Shown here: in pieces, positions 1-6,674 of the stretch
How the letters are laid out: each line of letters starts with the position of its first letter
Numbering within the stretch: the stretch's first letter is position 1
From: Thiohalocapsa sp964524185
Lineage (GTDB): Bacteria > Pseudomonadota > Gammaproteobacteria > Chromatiales > Chromatiaceae
NCBI GenBank assembly: GCA_964524185.1
Contig: CAZGCI010000107.1
Coordinates: forward strand, 1-12,504
DNA: 12,504 bases
Reading direction: 5' to 3'
Position numbers and translations under genes: made by a program
Notes under the pieces: model-generated
Seen by the model: the letters and a program-made list of their open reading frames with translations, nothing else
Database searches by the model: none
What the model was told of the DNA's origin: nothing

Positions 1-2
1 CT

Positions 3-55
3 CAGCGGCTTGCGCTAGACTCCTGAGACGAAATCTCAGATGAGACTGGTATAAC
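3..55 (+). repeat. 53-bp terminal inverted repeat, left copy
   Basis: Positions 3-55 are a perfect reverse complement of 12452-12504, with identity stopping abruptly at position 56. The unit contains two overlapping dyads: CTGAGA/TCTCAG at 23-28 and 34-39 around a 5-nt centre, and TCTCA/TGAGA at 34-38 and 41-45 around 2 nt. This gives three TGAGA-type half-sites. The unit ends with TATAAC at 50-55. No transposase is nearby, so a mobile-element terminus is not supported. It could be a duplicated promoter/operator, the edge of a longer genomic inverted repeat, or a shared assembly k-mer at the contig ends. Confidence 0.95.
47..55 (+). promoter_or_regulatory. Extended -10 promoter in left repeat, reading inward
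   Basis: TGGTATAAC matches the extended -10 form TG-N-TATAAT with one mismatch. No good -35 hexamer lies 16-18 bp upstream; that space is occupied by the TGAGA/TCTCA dyads at 23-45, which look like a regulator-binding array. The predicted transcription start is near 61-62, which is at or just after the ATG of the small ORF at 60. The promoter therefore does not neatly serve that start codon. Confidence 0.45.
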
Positions 56-59
56 CTGA

Positions 60-353
60 ATGAAGGCGTGGTTGATCATTGCCGCCGCCGGCCTCTTGTG
101 GGCGGACTCGGAGGCTTGGGCCTGGCAAGTGGCCGCCTATTCGCCGAGTGCGGTGTCGCCGCGACTGCCGTCGACAGAGCAGGCAGTCAGGATGAGAGAG
201 GCCCTTCGCGGACCCCTATGGTGGCTGCGTCGGCCGCATCGCACGGCGGCGAAGCTGGGCTGGGTCGGCGTGCCGACAAACGATGGCGGAGTATCGCCGC
301 GGGTGCATGGAACGCAGGCGGTGTTGGAACGAGTCTTGCCCACCCCTGAGTGA
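60..353 (+). CDS. Possible small exported protein, unrecognised (97 aa)
   Basis: The family is not recognised. The N-terminus reads like a signal peptide: a basic MK, a hydrophobic stretch AWLIIAAAGLLW, then an AWA-type cleavage site near residue 21. The remainder is Arg/Pro/Trp-rich with no motif I can name. Most codons end in G or C, as in the neighbouring genes, and more clearly than in the overlapping frame 68-349, which favours this frame. Against it: there is no Shine-Dalgarno sequence, the start codon lies at the predicted transcription start of the repeat-borne promoter, and the stop falls inside the hairpin at 339-361. If it is not a gene, 56-338 holds nothing else I can identify. 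Confidence 0.3.
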   Translation: MKAWLIIAAAGLLWADSEAWAWQVAAYSPSAVSPRLPSTEQAVRMREALRGPLWWLRRPHRTAAKLGWVGVPTNDGGVSPRVHGTQAVLERVLPTPE

Positions 354-361
354 GGGGTGGG
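339..361 (-). terminator. Strong hairpin 3' of the DUF4399 gene
   Basis: CCCACCCCT (339-347) and AGGGGTGGG (353-361) form a perfect 9-bp GC-rich stem with a 5-nt loop. It lies about 20 nt beyond the stop of the minus-strand DUF4399 gene. Neither strand has a T-tract after the stem, so it is not a canonical intrinsic terminator. It may stop or protect transcripts from either side between convergent units. Confidence 0.5.
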
Positions 362-381
362 GCCGTTCAATGTGCCGAGGA

Positions 382-807
382 CTACTCGACGGTGACGGTG
401 ATTCGCTCGGAATAGATGGCCGGAGTGTGAGGGACGTGATTCATGTCGCCTACGAGGAGCTGCAGCGTGTGTGTGCCGGGTTCGAGTGTCACCTCGGCCT
501 GGGTTTGACCGCCGCCGAAGTGCATCACATCACCGCCGATGGGCTGGTCGAAGGGAGGCAGTTCTTGGTCGATGAGCAGGTGGTGGTGCCCGGTACCTGG
601 TGCATCGGTGCCGGCTGGCGCGACGCCCATATTGTTCAAGCCGAACTTGACCGTGATGGTTTGCGGCACCGTGGCGCCGTCAGTGGGCTCGATGAAATAG
701 ACCTCGGCACCTTCTGGGGCCGGGGTGCGCTCGATTTCGGCGAGTGTCGGCAGGGCGGCGAAAGTCATTGTTGCGGCGACGAGTGCCGTGGTGGTCATTC
801 GGAACAT
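382..807 (-). CDS. DUF4399 domain periplasmic protein
   Basis: This is a 141-residue exported protein of the DUF4399 family; its biochemical function is unknown. Residues 1-23 form a signal peptide with a TLA cleavage site. The mature domain, about 36-140, carries the family pattern: a GHHHLLID segment with three consecutive histidines (74-76), a FGGGQTQ segment near 97-103, then PGTHTLQLLVGD (110-121) and a final strand ending ERITVTVE. The beta-rich pattern suggests a small Ig-like fold, and the histidine cluster could bind a metal, but that is inference. A GGAG Shine-Dalgarno sequence about 9 nt upstream supports the start at 807. It lies 172 bp downstream of argE on the same strand and probably has its own promoter, since an inverted repeat sits in that gap. 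Confidence 0.85.
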   Translation of the reverse strand: MFRMTTTALVAATMTFAALPTLAEIERTPAPEGAEVYFIEPTDGATVPQTITVKFGLNNMGVAPAGTDAPGTGHHHLLIDQELPPFDQPIGGDVMHFGGGQTQAEVTLEPGTHTLQLLVGDMNHVPHTPAIYSERITVTVE

Positions 808-839
808 GACGTTGCTCTCCTCGATGTCTTGTGTGTTGT

Positions 840-870
840 CGCGCAGCGCGGTGGTTCACCGGGCTGCGCG
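840..870. promoter_or_regulatory. Inverted repeat in the argE-DUF4399 gap
   Basis: CGCGCAGC (840-847) and GCTGCGCG (863-870) form a perfect 8-bp dyad around a 15-nt centre. It lies 33 bp upstream of the DUF4399 start and about 110 bp after the argE stop. It could be an operator or leader hairpin for DUF4399, or a weak argE terminator; no T-tract follows it. No convincing sigma70 promoter was found in this 172-bp gap. Confidence 0.3.
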
Positions 871-979
871 AGAAACAGTCGGGGAGGGGCGCGTTGATTC
901 AAGGTGTCGTCGTGTTTGGCCTGGGCGCAGCGTTGCTCGGCGAGACGTAGACGTGGGTGAGCGCGCAGGCGTTCATCCC

Positions 980-2149
980 TTAGCCACTCAGACAAAAGCG
1001 TCGAATCAACCCCCGCAGGATGCCGAGCATGGGCTCGATGCGGTCCGCGTCCAGGAACTCATCTGGTTGATGGGCCTGCGTCACGTCGCCGGGGCCCAGT
1101 ACCATGGTTTCCAGGCCGAGCGCGTTAAAGAACGGAGCCTCGGTGCCGAAGCTCACAGCCTCCGCGGCGTGGCCGGTGAGCGCCTCGCCGGTACGCACGA
1201 TAGCGGCGGAGGCGGGCGTTGCAGCTGGCGGGATGCTCTCGAAGAGCGGTACCACCTCCCACTGCAGCCCGCGTGGCTCGGCGGCTGCAGCGACGCACCG
1301 GCGCAGCTCGGCGCGCAGCCTGTCCGGGTTCTGACCGGGCAGGGGGCGGATGTCGACATGGAGCTCGCACTGGCCGCAGATGCGATTGAAGTTGTCGCCG
1401 CCGTGGATGTGGCCGCAGTTGAGTGTCGGCCAGCCGACCCGGAAGGCCGGGTCGTAATGCCCTCGCTTGAGCTGGTCGCGCCAGGCGAGCAGTGCCGTCA
1501 GCACGTCATGCATGCCCTCGATGGCGTTATTGCCGAGGCTCGGGTCGCTCGCATGGCCGCTCTGTCCTACCAAGCGGATGGCCTCCGCCATGACGCCCTT
1601 GTGGGCGCGCACGGGCCGAAGCCCGGTGGGCTCGCCGATGACGGCATAACGCCCGAGCGGTCGACCGGCCGCCACGAGCGCGCGGGCGCCGTGCATGGCG
1701 GACTCCTCATCGGCGGTGGCGAGGATCATCAGCGGCTGCGTGAGCCGTTTCGCATCCAGTCCGCGGGCCGCCTCGATGGCGAGTGCCAGAAAGGACTTCA
1801 TATCCGCGGTGCCGAGGCCATACAGACGTCCGCCGTCTTCTGTGAGCTTGAGCGGATCGTGCTGCCACAAGGCCGCGTCAAAGGGTACCGTGTCGGAATG
1901 CCCCGCCAGCACCAGCCCGCCCGGGCCGCTGCCCAGGGTGCCGAGCAGGTTGGCCTTGTCCGGATGCCCGGGGATCTCTAGCCACTCGACCCGAAACCCC
2001 GCCGCCCGGAGCCAATCAGCCAGCGGCTCCAGCACCGGGCGGTTGCTCTGGTCCCAGGCCGGCTGAACGCTGCTCACGCTCGGCGTGCCGATGAGCGTGC
2101 GTAGCATGGACATCAGCTCGGGCGGCTCTGCGGACGCGGTGGCGGGCAT
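980..2149 (-). CDS. argE: Acetylornithine deacetylase (M20 family)
   Basis: It hydrolyses N2-acetylornithine to ornithine and acetate, the deacetylation step of the linear arginine pathway, in the cytoplasm. The 389-residue length is normal for ArgE. The di-zinc M20 site is complete: GHSDTVPFD supplies His84 and Asp86, GTADMK supplies the bridging Asp116, ADEES supplies the general base Glu148 and ligand Glu149, GEPTG supplies Glu173, and the C-terminal AHQPDE supplies His360. The dimerisation domain lies between about residues 183 and 300. A GGAG Shine-Dalgarno sequence 8 nt before the ATG at 2149 supports the start. It is transcribed divergently from the GNAT-C39 gene. Close relatives such as succinyl-diaminopimelate desuccinylase (DapE) are less likely given the GHSDTVPFD and GTADMKSF wording. 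Confidence 0.92.
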   Translation of the reverse strand: MPATASAEPPELMSMLRTLIGTPSVSSVQPAWDQSNRPVLEPLADWLRAAGFRVEWLEIPGHPDKANLLGTLGSGPGGLVLAGHSDTVPFDAALWQHDPLKLTEDGGRLYGLGTADMKSFLALAIEAARGLDAKRLTQPLMILATADEESAMHGARALVAAGRPLGRYAVIGEPTGLRPVRAHKGVMAEAIRLVGQSGHASDPSLGNNAIEGMHDVLTALLAWRDQLKRGHYDPAFRVGWPTLNCGHIHGGDNFNRICGQCELHVDIRPLPGQNPDRLRAELRRCVAAAAEPRGLQWEVVPLFESIPPAATPASAAIVRTGEALTGHAAEAVSFGTEAPFFNALGLETMVLGPGDVTQAHQPDEFLDADRIEPMLGILRGLIRRFCLSG

Positions 2150-2242
2150 AGTCTGCTCCGATGATGTGAAACAATGCCGGTGCGGTTAGGCCCTGGACAT
2201 TCTGCCCACCACGGTCCCTTGCAATGGGGGTGTCTATTGAGC

Positions 2243-3463
2243 ATGTCGAGCCCAGCGCAGTCTTCGGTGTCGGGGGTCTCGGCGGCGGCTATGCCGGCGG
2301 CGCCCCCGCACATCCGCCCGGCACGGCCGGCCGACGTAGACGCGCTAGTGGCCTTGGAGACGCAGTGCTTCCCGGGCGACCGGCTGAGCCGCCGGCAGTT
2401 TCGCTACATGCTCTCCCGCGCCCAGGCGGCGCTATTGGTGGCGTCGGATGCCGATCCGTCGGCCGTTGCGTCGGCGCCACTGCTTGGCTACGCCTTGGTC
2501 CTGTTCAACCGGGCGACCTCGGTGGCGCGGCTCTATTCGCTCGCCGTCGCCGCGAGCGCCCGCCGGCGGGGCGTCGGGCGGGCGCTGGTGGCGGCCGCCG
2601 AGCGCGCCACCTGGGACGCTGAGCGCGCGTATCTGCGCCTGGAAATCCGCTGCGATAACCTGGCCTCGCAGCGTTTGTTCCAAAGCCTGGGTTATCGGCG
2701 TTTTGGCATACTCTCGGACTACTACGATGACCATATGGGGGCGCTGCGCTACGAGAAGCAGCTCTCGCCCCACCAGGCACGGCCGCCGGCCCGTGTGCCC
2801 TTCTACGAGCAGACCCTCGACTTCACCTGTGGACCGTCGTCCCTCATGATGGCCATGCACGCGCTGGACCCGTCGCTCGTCCTGGATCGCACCCTGGAGT
2901 TACGTATCTGGCGGGAGGCAACGACGGTGTTCATGACCTCGGGCCACGGTGGCTGCGGGCCCGTTGGGCTGGCGCTGGCGGCTCATGCGCGCGGTTTCCG
3001 CGCCGAGGTCTTCGTCAACGACCGCGGTGTGCCGCTCATCGACTCCGTGCGCAGCCCCGAAAAGAAGGAAGTCATGCGCCTGGTGCATGAAGATATGTTG
3101 GCCGAGGCAGCGCGCGCCGGTATCCCCATCACCTATGGCACCCTGGACTTAGGCGAGTTGGAGGCGCGCTTCCGCGCCGGTGCCGTGCCGCTGGTGCTGA
3201 TCAGCAGCTACCGCATCTACGCCGAGAAGTTTCCGCATTGGGTGGTGGCCACCGGCTTTGATATGGGCTTCGTTTACGTGCACGATCCCTTCGTGGACTC
3301 TGCGCGCGGCGAGTCGCCGCTGGACTCCATGAGCATGCCGATTCAGCAGGCGGAGTTCCGGCGCATGTCCCGCTACGGCCGTGCGGGTCTGCAGGCCGTC
3401 GTGCTGGTGTCGCTGCCGCCGAAGGTTGCGCCGGGCAGACCGAACCCGGGCGCAGATGGCTGA
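2243..3463 (+). CDS. GNAT acetyltransferase fused to C39-like cysteine peptidase
   Basis: A two-domain protein, 406 aa from this start. Residues about 24-172 form a RimI-like GNAT domain with the acetyl-CoA pyrophosphate-binding signature RRRGVGRA at about 107-114 and a typical RLFQSLGY segment. Residues about 185-395 form a C39-like papain-fold peptidase with catalytic candidates Cys196 in FTCGPSSL, His332 in FPHWVVATGFD and Asp348 in VHDPF, so the triad looks intact. The fusion is a known architecture that accompanies RimK-like ligases; its substrate is unknown, and acyl transfer plus peptide cleavage is inferred. The next gene starts 8 bp before this stop. The start is uncertain: ATG 2174 would add 23 poorly conserved residues, TTG 2237 sits better behind a GGGGG tract, and ATG 2291 is also possible. 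No transmembrane segment or signal peptide is seen. Confidence 0.85.
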   Translation: MSSPAQSSVSGVSAAAMPAAPPHIRPARPADVDALVALETQCFPGDRLSRRQFRYMLSRAQAALLVASDADPSAVASAPLLGYALVLFNRATSVARLYSLAVAASARRRGVGRALVAAAERATWDAERAYLRLEIRCDNLASQRLFQSLGYRRFGILSDYYDDHMGALRYEKQLSPHQARPPARVPFYEQTLDFTCGPSSLMMAMHALDPSLVLDRTLELRIWREATTVFMTSGHGGCGPVGLALAAHARGFRAEVFVNDRGVPLIDSVRSPEKKEVMRLVHEDMLAEAARAGIPITYGTLDLGELEARFRAGAVPLVLISSYRIYAEKFPHWVVATGFDMGFVYVHDPFVDSARGESPLDSMSMPIQQAEFRRMSRYGRAGLQAVVLVSLPPKVAPGRPNPGADG

Positions 3464-4955
3464 GCACGTGCTTCTGGTAGAGCAGCCGGGGGACTGGCGC
3501 CCCGGCTTTCCGGCGCTCAAGGTGGTCAGTGCCCGTGACTACCTGGCCGGCGGACCGGACTGGTCCGCTCGGCGGCGGCTGCACCTGGTGAACCTCTGCC
3601 GTGGTTATCGTTATCTCAGCATCGGCTACTACTGCTCTCTGCTCGCCGAGGCACGCGGGCATCGGGTGCTGCCCGATGTCGAGACCATCCAGGACCTCTC
3701 CAGCCGTGGACTGTATGGACTCTCGTTCGAGCGTTTCGAGGTACCGTTGCGGCGGCTGCCGATGGGTCCGTCCGAGACAACAGGTCTGTTCAGTCTCACG
3801 GTGCTGTTCGGACAATGTGCAGAGCAAGATCTCGGGTCCGCATTCCAGCATCTGGCACGGCGGGTGTTCGAGACCTTTCGCTGCCCGTTGCTGCAGATCG
3901 AGTTGAGGCAAACCGGCGGCTGGCGGGTGACTTCCATCCGCCCGTTCGCCTTGGATCGGCTGCCGGCGGCGCAGGAGCCGGCTTTCGTCGCTGCGCTGGA
4001 GGCTTATCTGTCGCAGCCCTGGCGGCGGCCCCGGGCGCAGCAGCGCTGGCGCTATGACATCGCCGTGCTGCATCACCCAGAAGAAACGCCCGCACCATCC
4101 TGTCCGCGGGCGCTGAAACGCTTTCAGCAGGCGGGCAGGGCGCTCGGACTCAATGTCGAATTGATCACGCGCCGCGATTATGGGCGGCTCGGCGAGTACG
4201 ACGCGCTGCTGATCCGCGAGACAACGCGTATCCACCACCACACCTTCCGCTTCGCCAGGAAGGCGGCAAGCGAAGGGATGATCGTCATTGATGACCCGGT
4301 TTCCATTCTGCGCTGCACGAATAAGGTCTTCCTCGCGGAGCTGCTGGAGGCCCAAGGCGTGCCGCGTCCGCGGACGCTGATTCTGCGCCGCGAGACCCTA
4401 TTGGATGTGGAGGCGGTGATAGCCTACCCCGTGGTGCTGAAGATCCCGGAGGGCTCGTTTTCGCGCGGCGTCTTCAAGGCCGCCGACCGCGCGGCGCTGC
4501 GTGACATCGCCGGACGGCTGTTTCGCGAGTCGGACCTGATCCTTGCCCAAGAATATCTCTACACGGAGTACGACTGGCGCATCGGGATTCTCAGCCGCCA
4601 GCCGCTCTACGCCTGCCGCTACTACATGAGCCGCAATCACTGGCAGATCGTGCGCCACCGTGCGGACGGTGGCCGAGACGAGGGCGGCTTCGACACCCTG
4701 CCGGTGGAGACTGCCCCCGCGGCGGTCGTCAACGTGGCGTTGCGGGCGGCCAACCTCATCGGCGATGGCCTCTACGGCGTGGACGTGAAGGCCACAGAGC
4801 GGGGGGCCTTGGTCATCGAGGTCAACGACAACCCCAACTTGGACGCCGGTGTGGAAGACAAGGTGCTGGGCGAAGGCTTGTACCGGACCATCCTGGGCGA
4901 GATGGTGGCGCGTCTGGAACGCCAGCGCCAGCCACAGCTCCGGGGCTCCGCCTGA
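3456..4955 (+). CDS. RimK-like ATP-grasp ligase with RLAN N-terminal domain
   Basis: A 499-residue predicted carboxylate-amine (amino-acid or peptide) ligase. The N-terminal half (about 1-190) resembles the RLAN domain found only with RimK-like ATP-grasp proteins. The C-terminal half is the ATP-grasp fold: VVLKIPEGSFSRGV (326-339, nucleotide-binding Lys329 and a Gly/Ser-rich loop), QEYLYTEYDWRIGIL (365-379), and GVDVK...VIEVNDNPNLDAG (441-465), where Glu455, Asn457 and Asn459 are the expected Mg-ATP ligands. RimK adds glutamates to ribosomal protein S6 and LysX adds amino acids to a carrier protein; the acceptor here is unknown. ATG 3456 is preferred over an upstream in-frame start at 3381 because the extra residues are Arg/Cys-rich frame-shadow and lie deep inside the previous gene. 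No clear Shine-Dalgarno sequence precedes it, and the 8-bp overlap suggests translational coupling. Confidence 0.87.
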   Translation: MAEHVLLVEQPGDWRPGFPALKVVSARDYLAGGPDWSARRRLHLVNLCRGYRYLSIGYYCSLLAEARGHRVLPDVETIQDLSSRGLYGLSFERFEVPLRRLPMGPSETTGLFSLTVLFGQCAEQDLGSAFQHLARRVFETFRCPLLQIELRQTGGWRVTSIRPFALDRLPAAQEPAFVAALEAYLSQPWRRPRAQQRWRYDIAVLHHPEETPAPSCPRALKRFQQAGRALGLNVELITRRDYGRLGEYDALLIRETTRIHHHTFRFARKAASEGMIVIDDPVSILRCTNKVFLAELLEAQGVPRPRTLILRRETLLDVEAVIAYPVVLKIPEGSFSRGVFKAADRAALRDIAGRLFRESDLILAQEYLYTEYDWRIGILSRQPLYACRYYMSRNHWQIVRHRADGGRDEGGFDTLPVETAPAAVVNVALRAANLIGDGLYGVDVKATERGALVIEVNDNPNLDAGVEDKVLGEGLYRTILGEMVARLERQRQPQLRGSA

Positions 4956-6466
4956 TGGCAGCGGATGCTTACGGCGAGCAGCGACCGAACCTGGAGCCGG
5001 CGGTCTCGCGCACGAGCTTGGTCGCCGCACTGGCGCGCTATCGCCCGCTGTTCGGGCAGGTGGTGGAGGACTGGGACGGCTTCATCCACAGCCTGCGCCG
5101 GCCGTTGGGCACGTGCATTTGGAGCCGGCCCGGGCGCATCGACGGCGCGGCCTTGCAGGCGCTGCTGGCGGCGCAGGCGGTGCCGAGCGAGCCCATACCC
5201 TGGCTCGCCGGTGCTCCGGGCACGGCGCTAGCGCTTCCGCCCGGCTTCAAGGCTGGTGAGCACTGGTGGTATTGCGCGGGCCTCGCCCATGCACAGGAGG
5301 CCGTCTCGCAGCTGCCCATGCTGCTGTTGGACCTGCGGCCCGGGCAACGTGTGCTCGACCTGTGCGCGGCACCCGGCGGCAAGACGGCGCAAATCGCGCT
5401 GGCACTCGGCAATCGCGGCACGGTGTTGGCGAATGATTTCGCCATGGACCGCATCGCGGCGCTGCAGGGCAATCTGGACCGCCTGGGTGTGGTCAACGTG
5501 ACCACCACACGGGTGGACGGCAGTAATTATCCCGCGGCCGCCGGCCCCTTCGACCGGATTCTCGTCGACGCGCCCTGTTCCAGCGAGGGCACGCTGCGTC
5601 GCAATCTGGGCCTGGTGACCAAGGTCGGCCCCGAGCGCAGCGCCCGCATGGCGGGACGCCAGCGAGGGCTGCTGCGCAAGGCGGTGCAGCTGTGCCGCCC
5701 GGGCGGGCGCATTATTTACTCCACATGCACCTTTGCGCCGGAGGAGAACGAGCTGGTAGTGGCGGACATCCTGGCCGAGCAGGACGGTCGGCTGCGTCTG
5801 CTGCCGGCGCCCGCGGCGTCTCGCCTGCCGGGCCTCATCACCGGTCCGGGCGTCACGCGTTGGCAGGGCCGGACGCTGCCTGCGGAGCTGGCCGGCTGCC
5901 TGCGAGTGTGGCCCCATGCCAATGACACCGGCGGGTTTTTCATCGCGGTGTTGGAGAAGGCGGCGGCCGCGCCGAGTCTGCCAGAGTCCGCGCGACGATC
6001 GCTCCGGCTGGATGCCGAAGACACGCCCTGGTGCAGCGGCCTTGCAGAGCATTACGGGCTCAAGGTGCCCGTCGAAGCGCAGTTCCGCGCTCACCGCCAA
6101 ACCCGCCGTGGGCTGCACCTTGCGGCAGGTGACCACGCGCCGCCCGTGGCACCGCAGCCCGAGAGCAGCGGGCTGTTCTTCCAGCGCACCAATGTGCGCA
6201 CACCCAAGCTCACCACTGCCGGGGCATTGCTGCTGGGGCGGCAGGCGACCCGGCAGGTGCTGGACCTGGACGACCCCGCCGAGCGGGACGCCTATCTTCG
6301 GCGCCAGACCCTAAACCTCTCCCCGACGCCGGCGGCGGCTTGCCGCCCCGGACAGGTGATCATTCGCCACCGCGGCTTCCCGCTCGGCGTTGCGGTGCTG
6401 CACCGTTCGGGGGACCTCGAAAGCCTGTTCCCGCGCCGGTGGAGTGGCTGTACGGCCGGCGCCTGA
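4955..6466 (+). CDS. rsmF: RsmF-like 16S rRNA m5C methyltransferase (NOL1/NOP2/Sun)
   Basis: An S-adenosylmethionine-dependent RNA cytosine-5 methyltransferase. The SAM motif is DLCAAPGGKTAQIA (135-148), with an acidic motif at LANDFAMDR (158-166). Motif IV DAPCSSEGT (205-213) has Cys208, the product-release cysteine, and motif VI YSTCTFAPEENE (255-266) has the nucleophile Cys258. The C-terminal third fits the extra RsmF-type/PUA-like RNA-binding region, and RGFPLGVAVL near the end supports this. At 503 aa it is close to E. coli RsmF, which methylates C1407 of 16S rRNA. The N-terminal ~80 residues are less typical (CIWSRPGRID where a RxN motif is usual), so the exact target could differ. Its ATG shares one base with the stop of the ATP-grasp gene, so the two are almost certainly co-translated. 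Confidence 0.88.
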   Translation: MAADAYGEQRPNLEPAVSRTSLVAALARYRPLFGQVVEDWDGFIHSLRRPLGTCIWSRPGRIDGAALQALLAAQAVPSEPIPWLAGAPGTALALPPGFKAGEHWWYCAGLAHAQEAVSQLPMLLLDLRPGQRVLDLCAAPGGKTAQIALALGNRGTVLANDFAMDRIAALQGNLDRLGVVNVTTTRVDGSNYPAAAGPFDRILVDAPCSSEGTLRRNLGLVTKVGPERSARMAGRQRGLLRKAVQLCRPGGRIIYSTCTFAPEENELVVADILAEQDGRLRLLPAPAASRLPGLITGPGVTRWQGRTLPAELAGCLRVWPHANDTGGFFIAVLEKAAAAPSLPESARRSLRLDAEDTPWCSGLAEHYGLKVPVEAQFRAHRQTRRGLHLAAGDHAPPVAPQPESSGLFFQRTNVRTPKLTTAGALLLGRQATRQVLDLDDPAERDAYLRRQTLNLSPTPAAACRPGQVIIRHRGFPLGVAVLHRSGDLESLFPRRWSGCTAGA

Positions 6467-6474
6467 TATCACCG

Positions 6475-6532
6475 GCGAGGTGTTGGCGCCCCGCAGCGAT
6501 TGTAGATAAGCGGGACGCCTCGCGAACGCCGG
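6475..6532 (+). promoter_or_regulatory. Possible structured leader upstream of mgtE
   Basis: GCGAGG (6475-6480) pairs with CCTCGC (6518-6523), enclosing CCCGC (6490-6494) paired with GCGGG (6510-6514) around a 15-nt A/T-richer loop. A competing stem CCGGCG (6472-6477)/CGCCGG (6527-6532) overlaps the outer arm, so mutually exclusive folds are possible. It lies about 140 nt before mgtE, a gene often under Mg2+-responsive leader control. I do not recognise the M-box consensus, and short GC-rich stems arise easily by chance at this base composition. It could instead be a terminator for rsmF, though no T-tract follows. Confidence 0.2.
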
Positions 6533-6674
6533 GCAGACCCCACGGGCAAGCAGCCCCGCACCCGACGCCTACAGGCCCGAACGCTGCGCTGAACGGGAGG
6601 TCACGCCCCTGTCATCGAAGCCGGCGCGCGGCGCGGTAGCATAGGCAACCGACCCAGCGCCGAGGAAGCCAGTC

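Noticed and set aside
795..995. 66-codon minus-strand ORF between argE and DUF4399
   Set aside because: It overlaps the end of argE and the start of DUF4399, is Arg-rich and compositionally random, and has no ribosome-binding site that I can see.
725..1981. 418-codon plus-strand open frame
   Set aside because: It is the antisense shadow of argE, whose catalytic motifs, length and ribosome-binding site are all convincing; the frame has no recognisable domain.
2150..2242. Possible ArgR box or sigma70 promoters in the argE/GNAT divergent gap
   Set aside because: TTGCAA and CAAT/ATTG fragments are present, but no pair of hexamers with acceptable spacing and no convincing 18-bp ARG-box palindrome was found.
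3201..4355. 384-codon minus-strand open frame
   Set aside because: It is antisense to the C39-like end and the ATP-grasp gene; long antisense frames are expected in high-GC DNA, and no motif was seen.
6467..6674. A canonical M-box riboswitch upstream of mgtE
   Set aside because: The conserved M-box sequence blocks were not recognised; only generic GC-rich stems are present.
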